Origin: DASTPP01 sp035762175 | GTDB taxonomy: Bacteria; Myxococcota_A; Polyangia; Polyangiales; Polyangiaceae | Direction of reading: 5' to 3' | Assembly: GCA_035762175.1 (NCBI GenBank) | Contig: DASTPP010000186.1 | Location: 1 to 19,850, forward strand | DNA length: 19,850 nucleotides | Shown here: in pieces, positions 1-6,730 of the stretch | Numbering within the stretch: position 1 is the first letter of the stretch | Layout of the letters: each line of letters opens with the position of its first letter | Made by a program: the position numbers and the translations under genes | Notes under the pieces: generated by a model | What the model saw: only the letters and a program-made list of their open reading frames with translations | Told to the model about the DNA's origin: nothing | Databases searched by the model: none

Positions 1-106
1 GCTCGGGCCGTACGCGAAGCAAGCGAGCAGCGCTCTAGGCTCGGCCCGACGAGCCCCGACCTCGACGCGCCCCGCGGCGGTCACCCGAGGGCGGCGGCGA
101 CGGCGG

Positions 107-661
107 TCAGAGCAGCCCGCGCGCTTTCAACCACTGTTCGATGACCTTCGCGAGGTCGGGCGCCGCGGTGTCGAAGCCTTCGTTGGCGATGACCCAGCAA
201 TTCGAATAAGCCCAGTTGATGTTCTGATCGGTCAGCTCGAGCCCCTGCTTGTTCATCAGGACGTTCATGCACGCGAGCTCGAGGCGCGTGACGCGCAGGT
301 CGGGGCAAACCTGGAAGACCTGGTCGGGCGAGTTCAGCGAGGGCAGCTGGCAGGCGCCGGCGACCCGCGTGCCGCAGCGCGCCGCGCACGCCGCGCCCCC
401 GCCGCCGGCGAGGCACGTGCGAACGCCCGATTGACACGTCTCGGTGCAATGGTCCGCGCAGCCGCTGCCGCCCCCGAACTGGAGGCAAACGCTGAAGCCG
501 GGCTCGCCGCAGTTGCTGCCTTCGACCGCCTCCTCGGTGCCCACGCCCGCGGGAGCGCTCGGCGCCTCGGCGCCTTGGTCGGCGCAGCCGTTGGCGAAGC
601 CGCCCAGGGCGGCGAGCAGCGGGACCGACGACAAGAGCGACTTGATACCGAACGTTTTCAT
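107..661 (-). CDS. Cysteine-rich putative lipoprotein, unknown function
   Basis: This encodes a 184-residue exported protein. I chose the ATG at 661 because a GAGGT Shine-Dalgarno lies a few bases upstream and the product then starts with a classic lipoprotein signal: MKTFGIKS, a hydrophobic stretch at about 9-22, and a lipobox ending FANGC with Cys26. A longer frame to 784 adds an Arg/Pro-rich run that looks non-coding. After the signal comes a short Ala/Pro/Glu linker. A Cys-rich part follows (about residues 42-120, with spaced C, CxxxC and glycine runs), which suggests disulphides in an extracytoplasmic protein. The C-terminal 60 residues are more ordinary and end in a predicted helix. I recognise no family. 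Lipidation and envelope location follow from the lipobox; the role is unknown. Confidence 0.75.
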   Translation of the reverse strand: MKTFGIKSLLSSVPLLAALGGFANGCADQGAEAPSAPAGVGTEEAVEGSNCGEPGFSVCLQFGGGSGCADHCTETCQSGVRTCLAGGGGAACAARCGTRVAGACQLPSLNSPDQVFQVCPDLRVTRLELACMNVLMNKQGLELTDQNINWAYSNCWVIANEGFDTAAPDLAKVIEQWLKARGLL

Positions 662-1231
662 GATGACCTCATCGCGAAAGAAGAGAGGGGAAAGAACGGC
701 CCGCGGTCGCGCGAGGGGCGCAGGCACGCCCCCCGCACGTCGGGGCCATCGCCCCCGCCAAGGGGGGCAGAAGTGGGCCTGCAATCAGGCCGCCTGCGCA
801 CGAGGGGCGCCGGCCCAAGGAGCCGTGCCGAGGCGGCAGTCGCCACCGGCGAAGCCTTGAACCGTCGCACCAGGCAGAGTCACGTAAGTGCAAGGGGCAG
901 GCCAGGGCACCGAGGGCAGAAGATTGCCTCCCCAAGCAAACGAACTTGGAAGCGCGCCCTGACGCGCACGCCGACCGAACGAGGCGCACGCGGCCGGCCG
1001 CAGCCCAAGAACCTAGAGCATTCTGCCGCCCGCGGCGCCAAGAGGCTTGCCTTGCCAAGGCCCCTGGCCTATTGCCCCCGGTGCTGCGCCGCGCGTCGGT
1101 GGCCCTCGCGGTCGTCGCCGGGGCTCGGGCCGGGGCTCCCTCGAGGGCGCGCGTCGTGCGCGCCGCGTCCGAGGCGCGCGCCGGCCGGGGCGAGTCGTGC
1201 GCGGGTGCGCCAGAACGTACCCGGGCCGATG

Positions 1232-1258
1232 CAACTTGGACGCGCCGCGGCCAAGTTG
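1232..1258. repeat. Inverted repeat, 8-bp perfect arms (operator-like)
   Basis: CAACTTGG at 1232-1239 is matched by CCAAGTTG at 1251-1258 around an 11-base centre. It lies in gene-free DNA. Its AT content is higher than its surroundings, which favours a protein-binding palindrome or a small hairpin over chance GC pairing. No adjacent gene reads directly from it. Confidence 0.4.
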
Positions 1259-1284
1259 TGCACCGACCCCGCGCGCTCGCGGTC

Positions 1285-1317
1285 AACGGCGGCCTACCCC
1301 CGGTCGAGGCCGCCGTT
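1285..1317 (-). terminator. Hairpin, 11-bp perfect stem, possible terminator
   Basis: AACGGCGGCCT (1285-1295) pairs perfectly with AGGCCGCCGTT (1307-1317) around an 11-base loop. It lies about 115 bases past the stop of the minus-strand lipoprotein gene ending at 1431, so it could end that transcript. No U-tract follows on the minus strand, so an intrinsic terminator is not proven. Confidence 0.35.
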
Positions 1318-1430
1318 TGGTCAAGGCCGCGCGGTCGGTGGTTTCGACCCGCCCGGCGCCGCCCTTCGAAGACTGAGCCGAAGCGGGGCGGCTGCCACCG
1401 ACTCGAAGTCAGGGGCGCCGCCGGGCGCGC

Positions 1431-1940
1431 TCAGAACCGATCGCGGTACCAGTAGCGGCCTTCGATCGCTTTGCACCCTTCTTCAAGTTGCCGCCGCCCG
1501 TCGGCGTCGGGCGTGGTCTTGAGAAAGGCGCCGCCGGGTAGATCGGCGGAGGTGAACGACCCGTCGTCGGCGAAGGTTAGCGTGAACTCGCTCGGGGTGT
1601 CGCCGGCCGTTCCGAGCTGGCCGTGCAGGGTGTCGCCGTCGAGCACGTAGCTGCCCTCCGTGATGATGTCCGTCAAGCTCATGATGTAGGCGCGGTTGGG
1701 GCAGAGCACGAGCGACTGCTGGCAATTGACCACCGGGTCCGGGTTCGCCGCCCGGCAGGCCTCGAAGGTTTCGAAGCCGCCGGCGATTCGCACGTACTCC
1801 GTCGGCTCGGCGACCACGTCGGGGCCCGACTCGCGGCTCGGGGCCCCGGCGCTACTGTCGGAGCAGGCGGCCGCCCAGAGGGGGGGCAGCAGGCAAGCGA
1901 GGGTCATGAACGTCTTGTTACGTTGGCGCAAGTTCATCAT
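1431..1940 (-). CDS. Small putative lipoprotein, unknown function
   Basis: A 169-residue exported protein. The ATG at 1940 (or the next codon, ATG at 1937) fits best. The product begins MMNLRQRNKTF, has a hydrophobic stretch, and a lipobox WAAAC near residue 26, followed by a Ser/Gly/Pro linker. The mature part contains three cysteines spread over CRAANPDP, NCQQS and LCPNR. A later section (SEFTLTFADDGSFT, then TTPDADGRRQLEEGC) reads like a beta-rich, lipocalin-like or META-like fold in which a value is tested and decays. That reading is only an impression. No Shine-Dalgarno is visible and a good -10 sits only about 15 bases upstream, so the mRNA may be almost leaderless. I cannot assign a family. 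Confidence 0.72.
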   Translation of the reverse strand: MMNLRQRNKTFMTLACLLPPLWAAACSDSSAGAPSRESGPDVVAEPTEYVRIAGGFETFEACRAANPDPVVNCQQSLVLCPNRAYIMSLTDIITEGSYVLDGDTLHGQLGTAGDTPSEFTLTFADDGSFTSADLPGGAFLKTTPDADGRRQLEEGCKAIEGRYWYRDRF

Positions 1941-1954
1941 GGTAGGTAGCAACC

Positions 1955-1991
1955 ATTGTAGCTATCTCGCCCTCGCCATGACGAGGGTAGA
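1955..1991 (-). promoter_or_regulatory. Candidate promoter -10 with overlapping palindrome
   Basis: On the minus strand TACAAT (plus positions 1955-1960) is a 5/6 match to the sigma70 -10 box and sits just upstream of the lipoprotein ATG at 1940. The expected -35 zone is poor in consensus. It is covered by an imperfect palindrome at 1965-1991 whose core is CCCTCG (1970-1975) against CGAGGG (1982-1987), with TCT/AGA at the ends. An operator that controls this promoter would explain the arrangement; this is inference. Confidence 0.4.
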
Positions 1992-2137
1992 ACGCGCCAA
2001 ACGATGGGCCGCCCGTGCCATCGCCCCGGGCCGTCTGCCGTGTGAAGGCCGCTTGGGGGGCGAGGCAGGGGCGTTGGGGCGGGTGAGGGGCTGGCTTCTG
2101 CTGGCGGCGCTCGTGTCGCTCGGCGGGGCGGCCGGGG

Positions 2138-2455
2138 GTGTTCCGCGGGCCGGTCGACGACGCGCTCGCGGCGCTGGGCCGGCGGCGCCGGGTGGCCGCG
2201 GCCCTCGCCCACTTCTCGCCCTTGCCCTTCGCGCTACGCCGGACCGCGGCGCTCGCCAACGTGCCGTCGGTCGCCGCCGCCTATTACGCGAAGGCGTTCC
2301 GGCTCGCGCGCAGCCCCCTGCCCTTCGAAGCCCCGCGCTTCTCGGTCGCGCTGCTCTGGCACGCCCGGCACGACGCCGACCCGGCGCTCGACTGGTTCCG
2401 CGGGCGCATACGTGCGCTCGTGCGCACACTGCGGGCGAAGGCGCCGCCGCCCTGA
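2138..2455 (+). pseudogene. C-terminal remnant of a LysR-family regulator
   Basis: The 105-codon frame from a GTG at 2138 matches the end of the LysR effector-binding domain. It opens FRGPVDDALAALGRRRRVAAAL, the familiar 'VDxALxxLGxxRRV' stretch. It continues with a 'LANVPSVAAAYYAKAF' section and ends with 'VALLWHARHDADPALDWFR', the hallmark 'LLWH.R.DADPAH.W.R' ending of many LysR proteins. The DNA-binding helix-turn-helix and the first half of the effector domain are absent. Just upstream, frame 1 (about 2100-2130) reads LVSLGG, which fits the residues expected before RGPVD, so a frameshift near 2130 is likely. A TGA at 2084 closes the true frame upstream. A functional regulator is not plausible. 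Confidence 0.7.
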
Positions 2456-2722
2456 CCGCCCGCGGCCGGCGGCCCCGGGGTGCGCACGGCGACCGAGGCG
2501 CGGTTGCCCTCGGTCAGCGCCAGCTCGGCCGTGAAGGTGGTCGCCTCGATCGGCCCTCGCCCCCCCCTCGAGCCCGAGCACGCGGCTTGCTTCGCTCTCG
2601 TGGTCACAATGGGCCCGGCGTCACGCCGCAAGCCCACGAGACGTGGTCGTGCGCGGTTCCCGTCGGCGGTCGTTGGCGTACCGGGCGGCCCGCACGAGCA
2701 CCCCGAACCACAGGAGAGACCA

Positions 2723-3271
2723 ATGAAACACCGGTTCAACTCGATGCTCGTGCTCGGCGCGCTCGCCGCGTCGCTCGCCGCGGTCGGTTGCCAGAAATCG
2801 GCGCGGCAGCAGCAAGAGGAGGCCGCCGCGGCGCAGCGCGAGCTCGACGAGACGCGGCGCGAGGTGCAAAAGGACCTGGCCGAGGCGCGACGCGAGGCGC
2901 AAAAGGAGGTGGCCGAGGCCGAGCGGCATGCGCGCGAGACGGCCGCCGAAGCGCGCAACGCGCCCGCCGTGGGCGGCGCCAACGCGGTGCTCGCCCCGAA
3001 CCGCGGCGACTACCTGAGGAGGCACCGCGACGAACTCATCACGCTCGACCAGAAGGTCGACGCGCTCGAGGCGCGGGCGGCGACGGCGACGGGCAAGGCG
3101 AAGGCCGAGCTCAACGCCAAGGTCAAGCGCTTGCGCGAGCAGCGCGCGGCGCTCGGGCGGCAGCTCGACACGGTCGGCACGGTCGCCGACGCGACCTGGT
3201 CGTCGTTCGCCGCGAACCTCGACAAGTCGTTCGACGACTTCGAGGCCGCCGTCGACCGCGCGTCCGAGTAG
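2723..3271 (+). CDS. Coiled-coil putative lipoprotein
   Basis: A 182-residue protein starting at ATG 2723, preceded by a clear AGGAGAG at 2712-2718. The signal is KHRF, then a hydrophobic helix, then a lipobox AVGC with Cys23. Residues about 27-78 are a long Glu/Arg/Ala heptad-like helix (QQQEEAAAAQRELDETRREV and on), and 97-150 form a second one, so an extended coiled coil anchored in the envelope is expected. The last 30 residues (DATWSSFAANLDKSFDDFEA) form an amphipathic helix. The overall look resembles small coiled-coil lipoproteins of Gram-negative bacteria that bridge or scaffold the envelope, but no named family is recognised. It stands alone between the LysR remnant and the oxidoreductase gene. 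Confidence 0.82.
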   Translation: MKHRFNSMLVLGALAASLAAVGCQKSARQQQEEAAAAQRELDETRREVQKDLAEARREAQKEVAEAERHARETAAEARNAPAVGGANAVLAPNRGDYLRRHRDELITLDQKVDALEARAATATGKAKAELNAKVKRLREQRAALGRQLDTVGTVADATWSSFAANLDKSFDDFEAAVDRASE

Positions 3272-3636
3272 CGACGCGCGCCGCGGGCCCGCGCCGCCGG
3301 GTCGGAGGCGCTCGGACGTCGGCGCGGCCGCGCGCCCGGCGGCCCGCGCCGCACGGCTCGCGGCGGAGGCCGACCGACCCCGGACGCCGCTACCTCGCGA
3401 CGCACGTGAGCCCCACGTCGCACGTGATCTGTGTCGTCGCGCCGCACCCGGCGCCCTCGCGGGCGGGGCCGGCCGCCAGGGCCGCCCGCGGGCGAGGGCG
3501 CCGGGCCCGGGCGAGGCAAGGCGCTCTCGCTGCCCGGCGCCCCGAGCCCCCGCCCCCCGCGGGCCGGGCGCGTCGGCCCGAAAGAGCCGGACGCGGCCGC
3601 CCGGGCCGTGCCACACTCGCGGCCCGGAGGACTCGA
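3272..3636. other. Gene-free stretch upstream of the FAD oxidoreductase
   Basis: Extremely GC-rich, with no frame on either strand that looks coding over its length. A short minus-strand tail ending at 3390 reads CGATTQITCDVGLTCVAR and stop. It looks like the end of a small Cys-containing protein, but nothing convincing precedes it. No promoter of recognisable sequence is seen. The only clear signal is the GGAGG ribosome binding site at 3626-3630 for the next gene. Confidence 0.45.
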
Positions 3637-4197
3637 ATGGCCAAGGGAATCGTGATCGGCGACGGCCCCGGCGGCCTCAGCGCGGCGCTCTTTCTCGCCA
3701 AGGGCGGCCTCGACGTCGTCGTGTTCGGGCAAGACAAGACGGCGATGCACTGGGCGCTGCTCAAGAACTACCTCGGCGTGCCCGAGATGTTGGGCAGCGA
3801 GTTTCAGGCGATCTCGCGCCGGCAGGTGGCCGCGCTGGGCGCCACGCTGCGCGACGCGCGCGTCGAGTCGGTCGCGCGGGCCGGCGACGGCTACCGCGTG
3901 ACCACCGAGGACGGCGCGACGCACGAGGCGACGTACCTGATCCTTTCGGAGGGCAAGGGCCCGCGCCTCGCCGGCCAGCTCGGCCTCGAGTTCGACGAGG
4001 CCAAGGGCATCGCCACCGACCGCAACGGCAAGAGCCGGCTCGACGGCGTCTACGTGGTCGGGCGCTCGGCGCGGCCCGGGCGCAGCCAGGCCATCATCAG
4101 CGCCGGCGACGGCGCGGCCGCCGCCATCGACATCCTCTCGCGCGAGCGCGGCGAAGACGTCGTCGACTGGGACGAGCCCCCCAAGGCCGAGGGCTGA
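3637..4197 (+). CDS. Single-domain thioredoxin-reductase-like FAD oxidoreductase
   Basis: A 186-residue flavoprotein with ATG at 3637 and GGAGG six bases upstream. Residues 4-20 hold the Rossmann dinucleotide motif (IVIGDGPGGLSAALFL). The C-terminal block 137-167 (GVYVVGRSARPGRSQAIISAGDGAAAA) is the FAD-binding 'G.y..Gd......qa..a.gdG..aA' end of thioredoxin reductases. The family is normally about 310 residues. Here the NADPH domain and the CxxC redox pair are missing, so it cannot be a standard thioredoxin reductase. The section KTAMHWALLKNYLGVPEMLG resembles short single-domain members known in haloarchaea and some bacteria. Substrate and electron donor are unknown. A cysteine-free active site points to direct flavin chemistry or a structural role. 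The stop codon lies in the first copy of a 36-bp duplication. Confidence 0.82.
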   Translation: MAKGIVIGDGPGGLSAALFLAKGGLDVVVFGQDKTAMHWALLKNYLGVPEMLGSEFQAISRRQVAALGATLRDARVESVARAGDGYRVTTEDGATHEATYLILSEGKGPRLAGQLGLEFDEAKGIATDRNGKSRLDGVYVVGRSARPGRSQAIISAGDGAAAAIDILSRERGEDVVDWDEPPKAEG

Positions 4198-4263
4198 CGC
4201 GGCTCCCGCGGGCGCGGCGCGGCCGAAGGCTGACGCGGCTCCCGCGGGCGCGGCGCGGCCGAG
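4192..4263 (+). repeat. Two tandem 36-bp direct repeats at the gene end
   Basis: 4192-4227 and 4228-4263 are identical except for the last base. The first copy begins inside the last codons of the oxidoreductase gene and carries its TGA stop, and the second copy repeats that TGA. The unit is Arg/Gly/Pro-codon-like GC-rich sequence (GGCTGACGCGGCTCCCGCGG and on). It looks like a recent replication-slippage duplication. Confidence 0.8.
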
Positions 4264-4316
4264 GCTCCGCCGGCTGCCCCCGGCCCCCCCTTTCTTCTTC
4301 GAGGTTCGAGCGCCCC

Positions 4317-4868
4317 ATGAAACTCGCCGACGTTGATGTCTTGATGCTGCCCGGCTACGGCGACTCTGGCCCCGAGCATTGGCAGTCGCGCTGGCAGACG
4401 AAGCTTTCGTCGGCCCGCCGGGTCGAGCAAGACGATTGGTTCAAGCCCGCGCGCGGGCCCTGGGTCGAGCGGCTGGTGGCCGAGGCGGCGAAGTCGACCC
4501 GGCCGGCCGTCGTCATCGCCCACTCGGCCGGCGCGGTCGTCGTGGCGCACGCCGCGCCGCGGCTGCGGGGCAAGGTCGTCGGCGCCTTCCTCGTCGCCCC
4601 TTCCGACTGGGAGCGGCCGAACCTCGTCGAGGGCCTCGAGCACGATCTTGCGCCCATCCCGCGCGCGGCGTTGCCCTTCCGGGCGGTGGTGGTGGCGAGC
4701 CGCAACGACCCCTATTGCTCGTTCGAGCGGGCGTCCGAGCTCGCCGCGGCCTGGGGGGCCGAGCTGGCCGACGCGGGCGAGGCCGGGCACATCAACGTCG
4801 AGTCGGGCCACGGCCCCTGGCCCGAAGGCACGCTGCGCTTCGCGAGCTTTCTGGCCTCGCTGAGGTGA
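4317..4868 (+). CDS. RBBP9/YdeN-type alpha/beta serine hydrolase
   Basis: A 183-residue alpha/beta hydrolase of the RBBP9/YdeN family (Pfam Ser_hydrolase). The family signature GYGDSGPEHWQSRWQ is at 13-27. The nucleophile elbow is AHSAG with Ser70, in place of the usual GHSxG. The acid is Asp131 in ASRNDPYC, and the base is His158 in GHIN, followed by the usual SGHGPWPEG. All three triad residues are in place and the length matches the family, so it should be an active cytoplasmic esterase or amidase; natural substrates of this family are poorly known. The ATG at 4317 has only a weak ribosome binding site. It sits 120 bp after the flavoprotein gene, so a shared transcript is possible. Confidence 0.92.
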   Translation: MKLADVDVLMLPGYGDSGPEHWQSRWQTKLSSARRVEQDDWFKPARGPWVERLVAEAAKSTRPAVVIAHSAGAVVVAHAAPRLRGKVVGAFLVAPSDWERPNLVEGLEHDLAPIPRAALPFRAVVVASRNDPYCSFERASELAAAWGAELADAGEAGHINVESGHGPWPEGTLRFASFLASLR

Positions 4869-4875
4869 GCCGAAG

Positions 4876-4908
4876 CGCGCGGCCTCGAACGCGGCGACGA
4901 GCCGCGCG
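4876..4908. terminator. Hairpin between convergent genes
   Basis: CGCGCGGC (4876-4883) pairs with GCCGCGCG (4901-4908) in the 76-bp gap between the plus-strand hydrolase and the minus-strand SDR. Position suggests a shared terminator, but there is no T-run on either side, and in DNA this GC-rich an 8-bp match may be chance. Confidence 0.3.
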
Positions 4909-4944
4909 TCGACGCCGCCGCCCCCGTCGGGCGCCCCGGCCCCC

Positions 4945-5880
4945 TCAGACCGCGGCCCGCAGCGGCGGCTCGGCGGCGGCCGCGGGCGCGAACGAGACGC
5001 CCGTGAGCGCCTCGCTGACGTCGAAGAGCCTCGCGGCCACCGCCCGGTCGTTGGCCTTGGGGTTGACGCGCGCCCGCGCCGGCGGGCCGCTGAGCTCGAG
5101 CAGGCCCGAGGGCCCCCAGTAGCTGCCGCCCTCGGCCGCGGGGTCGACCGCCGCCCGCAGCGTCGGCAGCGCGCCGCCCTCGGGCTTCATCGCGAAGATC
5201 GGGTTGAGCAGGCGCGGGACGGGCGCCGTGCGCTGCAGATCGGTCGCCGTCCACCCGGGGTGGGCGGCGGTCACGAGCACGCGCGAGCCGGCCGCCGCGA
5301 GCCGGCGCTGCAGCTCGAACGTGAAGAGCAGGTTCGCGAGCTTGCTCTGGCCGTAAGCCGCCCAGGGCTTGTAGGGGCGGCGCGCCCAGTTCAGATCGTC
5401 GAAGTCGATGCGGCCGAGGTTGTGGGCCGTGCTCGACACGACGACGACGCGCGCGCCCGGCGTGCGCTCGAGCCGCGGCCAGAGGCGCGCGGTCAGCGCG
5501 AAGTGGCCGAGGTGGTTGGTGCCGAACTGCAGCTCGAAGCCCTGCGCGGTGCGCGCGAAGGGCGGCACCATCACGCCGGCGTTGTTGACGAGCAGGTCGA
5601 GCCGGTCGTGCTCGGCCGCGAACGCCGCGGCGAACGCGGCGACCGAGTCGAGGTCGGACAGGTCGAGCGGGGCCACCGTCGCGCGCCCGGCGGGCACCTC
5701 GCCCGCGAGCCGCTCGAGCGCCGCCCGGCCCCGCTCGGCGCTGCGGCACGCGAGCACGACGCGCGCGCCCTTGCGCGCGAGCGCCCTCGCCGTCTCGAAG
5801 CCGATGCCCGAGTTCGCGCCGGTGACGATCGCGACGCGCGCCGTCTGGTCGGGAATATCGTCGTAGGACCAAGCCGCCAT
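4945..5880 (-). CDS. Short-chain dehydrogenase, retinol-dehydrogenase-like
   Basis: A 311-residue classical SDR. The NAD(P)-binding glycine motif TGANSGIG is at 20-27, and an Arg in ACRS after beta-2 suggests NADPH. NNAG is at 99-102, the catalytic Ser in VVSSTAH at 149-150, and Tyr176 and Lys180 in YGQSK. The motifs NHLGHFALT and HPGWTATDLQR are typical of the RDH/WWOX-like group of oxidoreductases. It catalyses reversible alcohol/carbonyl conversion on an unknown, probably hydrophobic substrate. The last 25 residues are Ala/Pro-rich. The ATG at 5880 has AGGTGA six bases upstream (plus positions 5887-5892), and the gene has its own consensus-like promoter. Confidence 0.93.
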   Translation of the reverse strand: MAAWSYDDIPDQTARVAIVTGANSGIGFETARALARKGARVVLACRSAERGRAALERLAGEVPAGRATVAPLDLSDLDSVAAFAAAFAAEHDRLDLLVNNAGVMVPPFARTAQGFELQFGTNHLGHFALTARLWPRLERTPGARVVVVSSTAHNLGRIDFDDLNWARRPYKPWAAYGQSKLANLLFTFELQRRLAAAGSRVLVTAAHPGWTATDLQRTAPVPRLLNPIFAMKPEGGALPTLRAAVDPAAEGGSYWGPSGLLELSGPPARARVNPKANDRAVAARLFDVSEALTGVSFAPAAAAEPPLRAAV

Positions 5881-5915
5881 GGGAGCTCACCTGCCGTCGT
5901 GGGAAGACCGGGCAC

Positions 5916-5943
5916 ACTTTACAACCCGAGACCAAACTGTCAA
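5916..5943 (-). promoter_or_regulatory. sigma70-like promoter of the SDR gene
   Basis: On the minus strand a perfect TTGACA (plus 5938-5943) is followed after 16 bases by TAAAGT (plus 5916-5921), giving a short leader before the AGGTGA ribosome binding site and ATG at 5880. In this very GC-rich window the AT-rich island between the two boxes stands out, so the match is unlikely to be chance. Confidence 0.65.
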
Positions 5944-5977
5944 GACCGTCTACCCCCGGCCGGGCCCCGGGCGGCCC

Positions 5978-6577
5978 TCAGCCGCCCGCCGCGAGCCAGC
6001 CGCGCAGCCCGGCGAGGTCGAAGAGCCGGCCCACGAAGGGGCGCCGCGTGTCGACGAAGCGCGGCAGGTTCATCGCCTCGGCCGCCGTGCGAATCGGGGG
6101 CCGCGGCGGCGGGGGCGCGAGCCAACCCCCGTCGCCCAGGCGCATGTGCGAGCGGTCGGACGCGAAGGTATCGAGAAAGATCGCCCGCGGCACCACCCGA
6201 AAGCGCGGGCGGAGCGGCGCCGGCACCGCCCGCTCGTGCCGGAAGGTCTCGCGCAGGTACTCGAGCGCGTCGACCGGGCGCGGCAGCCGCGAGTCGAGGT
6301 CCCAGACCTTCCAGCCAGTTTGGCGGCCGAGCAGAATGACGTGGTAGTCCCAGAGCACGGGCTGGCGGGCGGCGGGGGCGGCGCGCTGCATCCAGAAGGC
6401 GCAGGCCTCCTGGGCGTTCGAGATGAATACCACGTGGGCCTCGTCGGCCTCGACGCCCGGGTCTTGGCAGAGGTGCCAGACGTTCTCTTCGCAATACTGC
6501 CGCGTGTAGTAGTCGGGCAGGGCGGCCGCGGGCCGCGCGTCGGTCGGGGGCCCCTCGGGCCGGTCGCCGGCGGACAT
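5978..6577 (-). CDS. NTAQ1-type protein N-terminal glutamine amidohydrolase
   Basis: A 199-residue member of the WDYHV/NTAQ1 family, which deamidates N-terminal Gln of proteins to Glu and in eukaryotes feeds the N-degron pathway. The match runs the whole length. YYTRQYCEENVWHLC has the catalytic Cys29, VLWDYHVILL has His79, and WDLDSRLP has Asp93. These align with the known human triad Cys28, His81 and Asp97. Also present are VFISN, FASDRSHM, the WLAPPPPRPPI loop and the MNLPRFVD ending. The length is close to the human enzyme (205). ATG 6577 is chosen because the frame upstream is Arg/Gly-rich shadow. Its ribosome binding site is poor (a G-run). It lies 97 bp upstream of the SDR on the same strand and divergent from the propeller gene. 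It should be cytoplasmic and active; cellular targets are unknown. Confidence 0.93.
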   Translation of the reverse strand: MSAGDRPEGPPTDARPAAALPDYYTRQYCEENVWHLCQDPGVEADEAHVVFISNAQEACAFWMQRAAPAARQPVLWDYHVILLGRQTGWKVWDLDSRLPRPVDALEYLRETFRHERAVPAPLRPRFRVVPRAIFLDTFASDRSHMRLGDGGWLAPPPPRPPIRTAAEAMNLPRFVDTRRPFVGRLFDLAGLRGWLAAGG

Positions 6578-6691
6578 CGCCCCCGAGCATCTACCGCCCG
6601 CACCGCCCTGTAAACGCCCGGCGCGGCGCACGCCACCGCCCGGGGGCCGCCAGAGCATCGACGAAGCGCAACCCTCGCCTCCCCGAAAGCC

Positions 6692-6721
6692 GTTGGGCCC
6701 CCGACCGCGCCCGGCGTACGA
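6692..6721 (+). promoter_or_regulatory. Weak candidate promoter of the propeller gene
   Basis: TTGGGC (about 6692-6697) is followed after 18 bases by TACGAT (6716-6721). If used, transcription would begin within a few bases of the ATG at 6731, giving a leaderless message, or would leave a leader for the internal ATG at 6821. The match is modest (4/6 at -10). Confidence 0.3.
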
Positions 6722-6730
6722 TGCCTCGCG

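Larger units (their letters stand above)
785..1430. other. Gene-free stretch between two lipoprotein genes
   Basis: I find no convincing gene here on either strand. The open frames that cross it are Arg/Pro/Ala-rich and lack recognisable motifs or ribosome binding sites. It holds two clear inverted repeats (1232-1258 and 1285-1317), listed separately. The part near 751-784, just outside this interval, has a GCCCCC/GGGGGC hairpin upstream of the first lipoprotein gene. Confidence 0.5.

Noticed and set aside
2456..2722. Minus-strand stretch reading IEATTFTAELALTEGNRASVAVRTPG as a partner gene of the LysR remnant
   Set aside because: It is suggestive but short, with no start codon, stop context or recognisable family.
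3390..3450. Minus-strand ending CGATTQITCDVGLTCVAR as a small Cys protein gene
   Set aside because: Only about 18 residues look protein-like; upstream is low-complexity Arg/Pro/Ala and there is no start or ribosome binding site.
1696..3636. Long plus frame ahead of the FAD oxidoreductase
   Set aside because: It crosses the coiled-coil lipoprotein gene in another frame and is Arg/Gly/Ala-rich; the GGAGG and ATG at 3637 define the true start.
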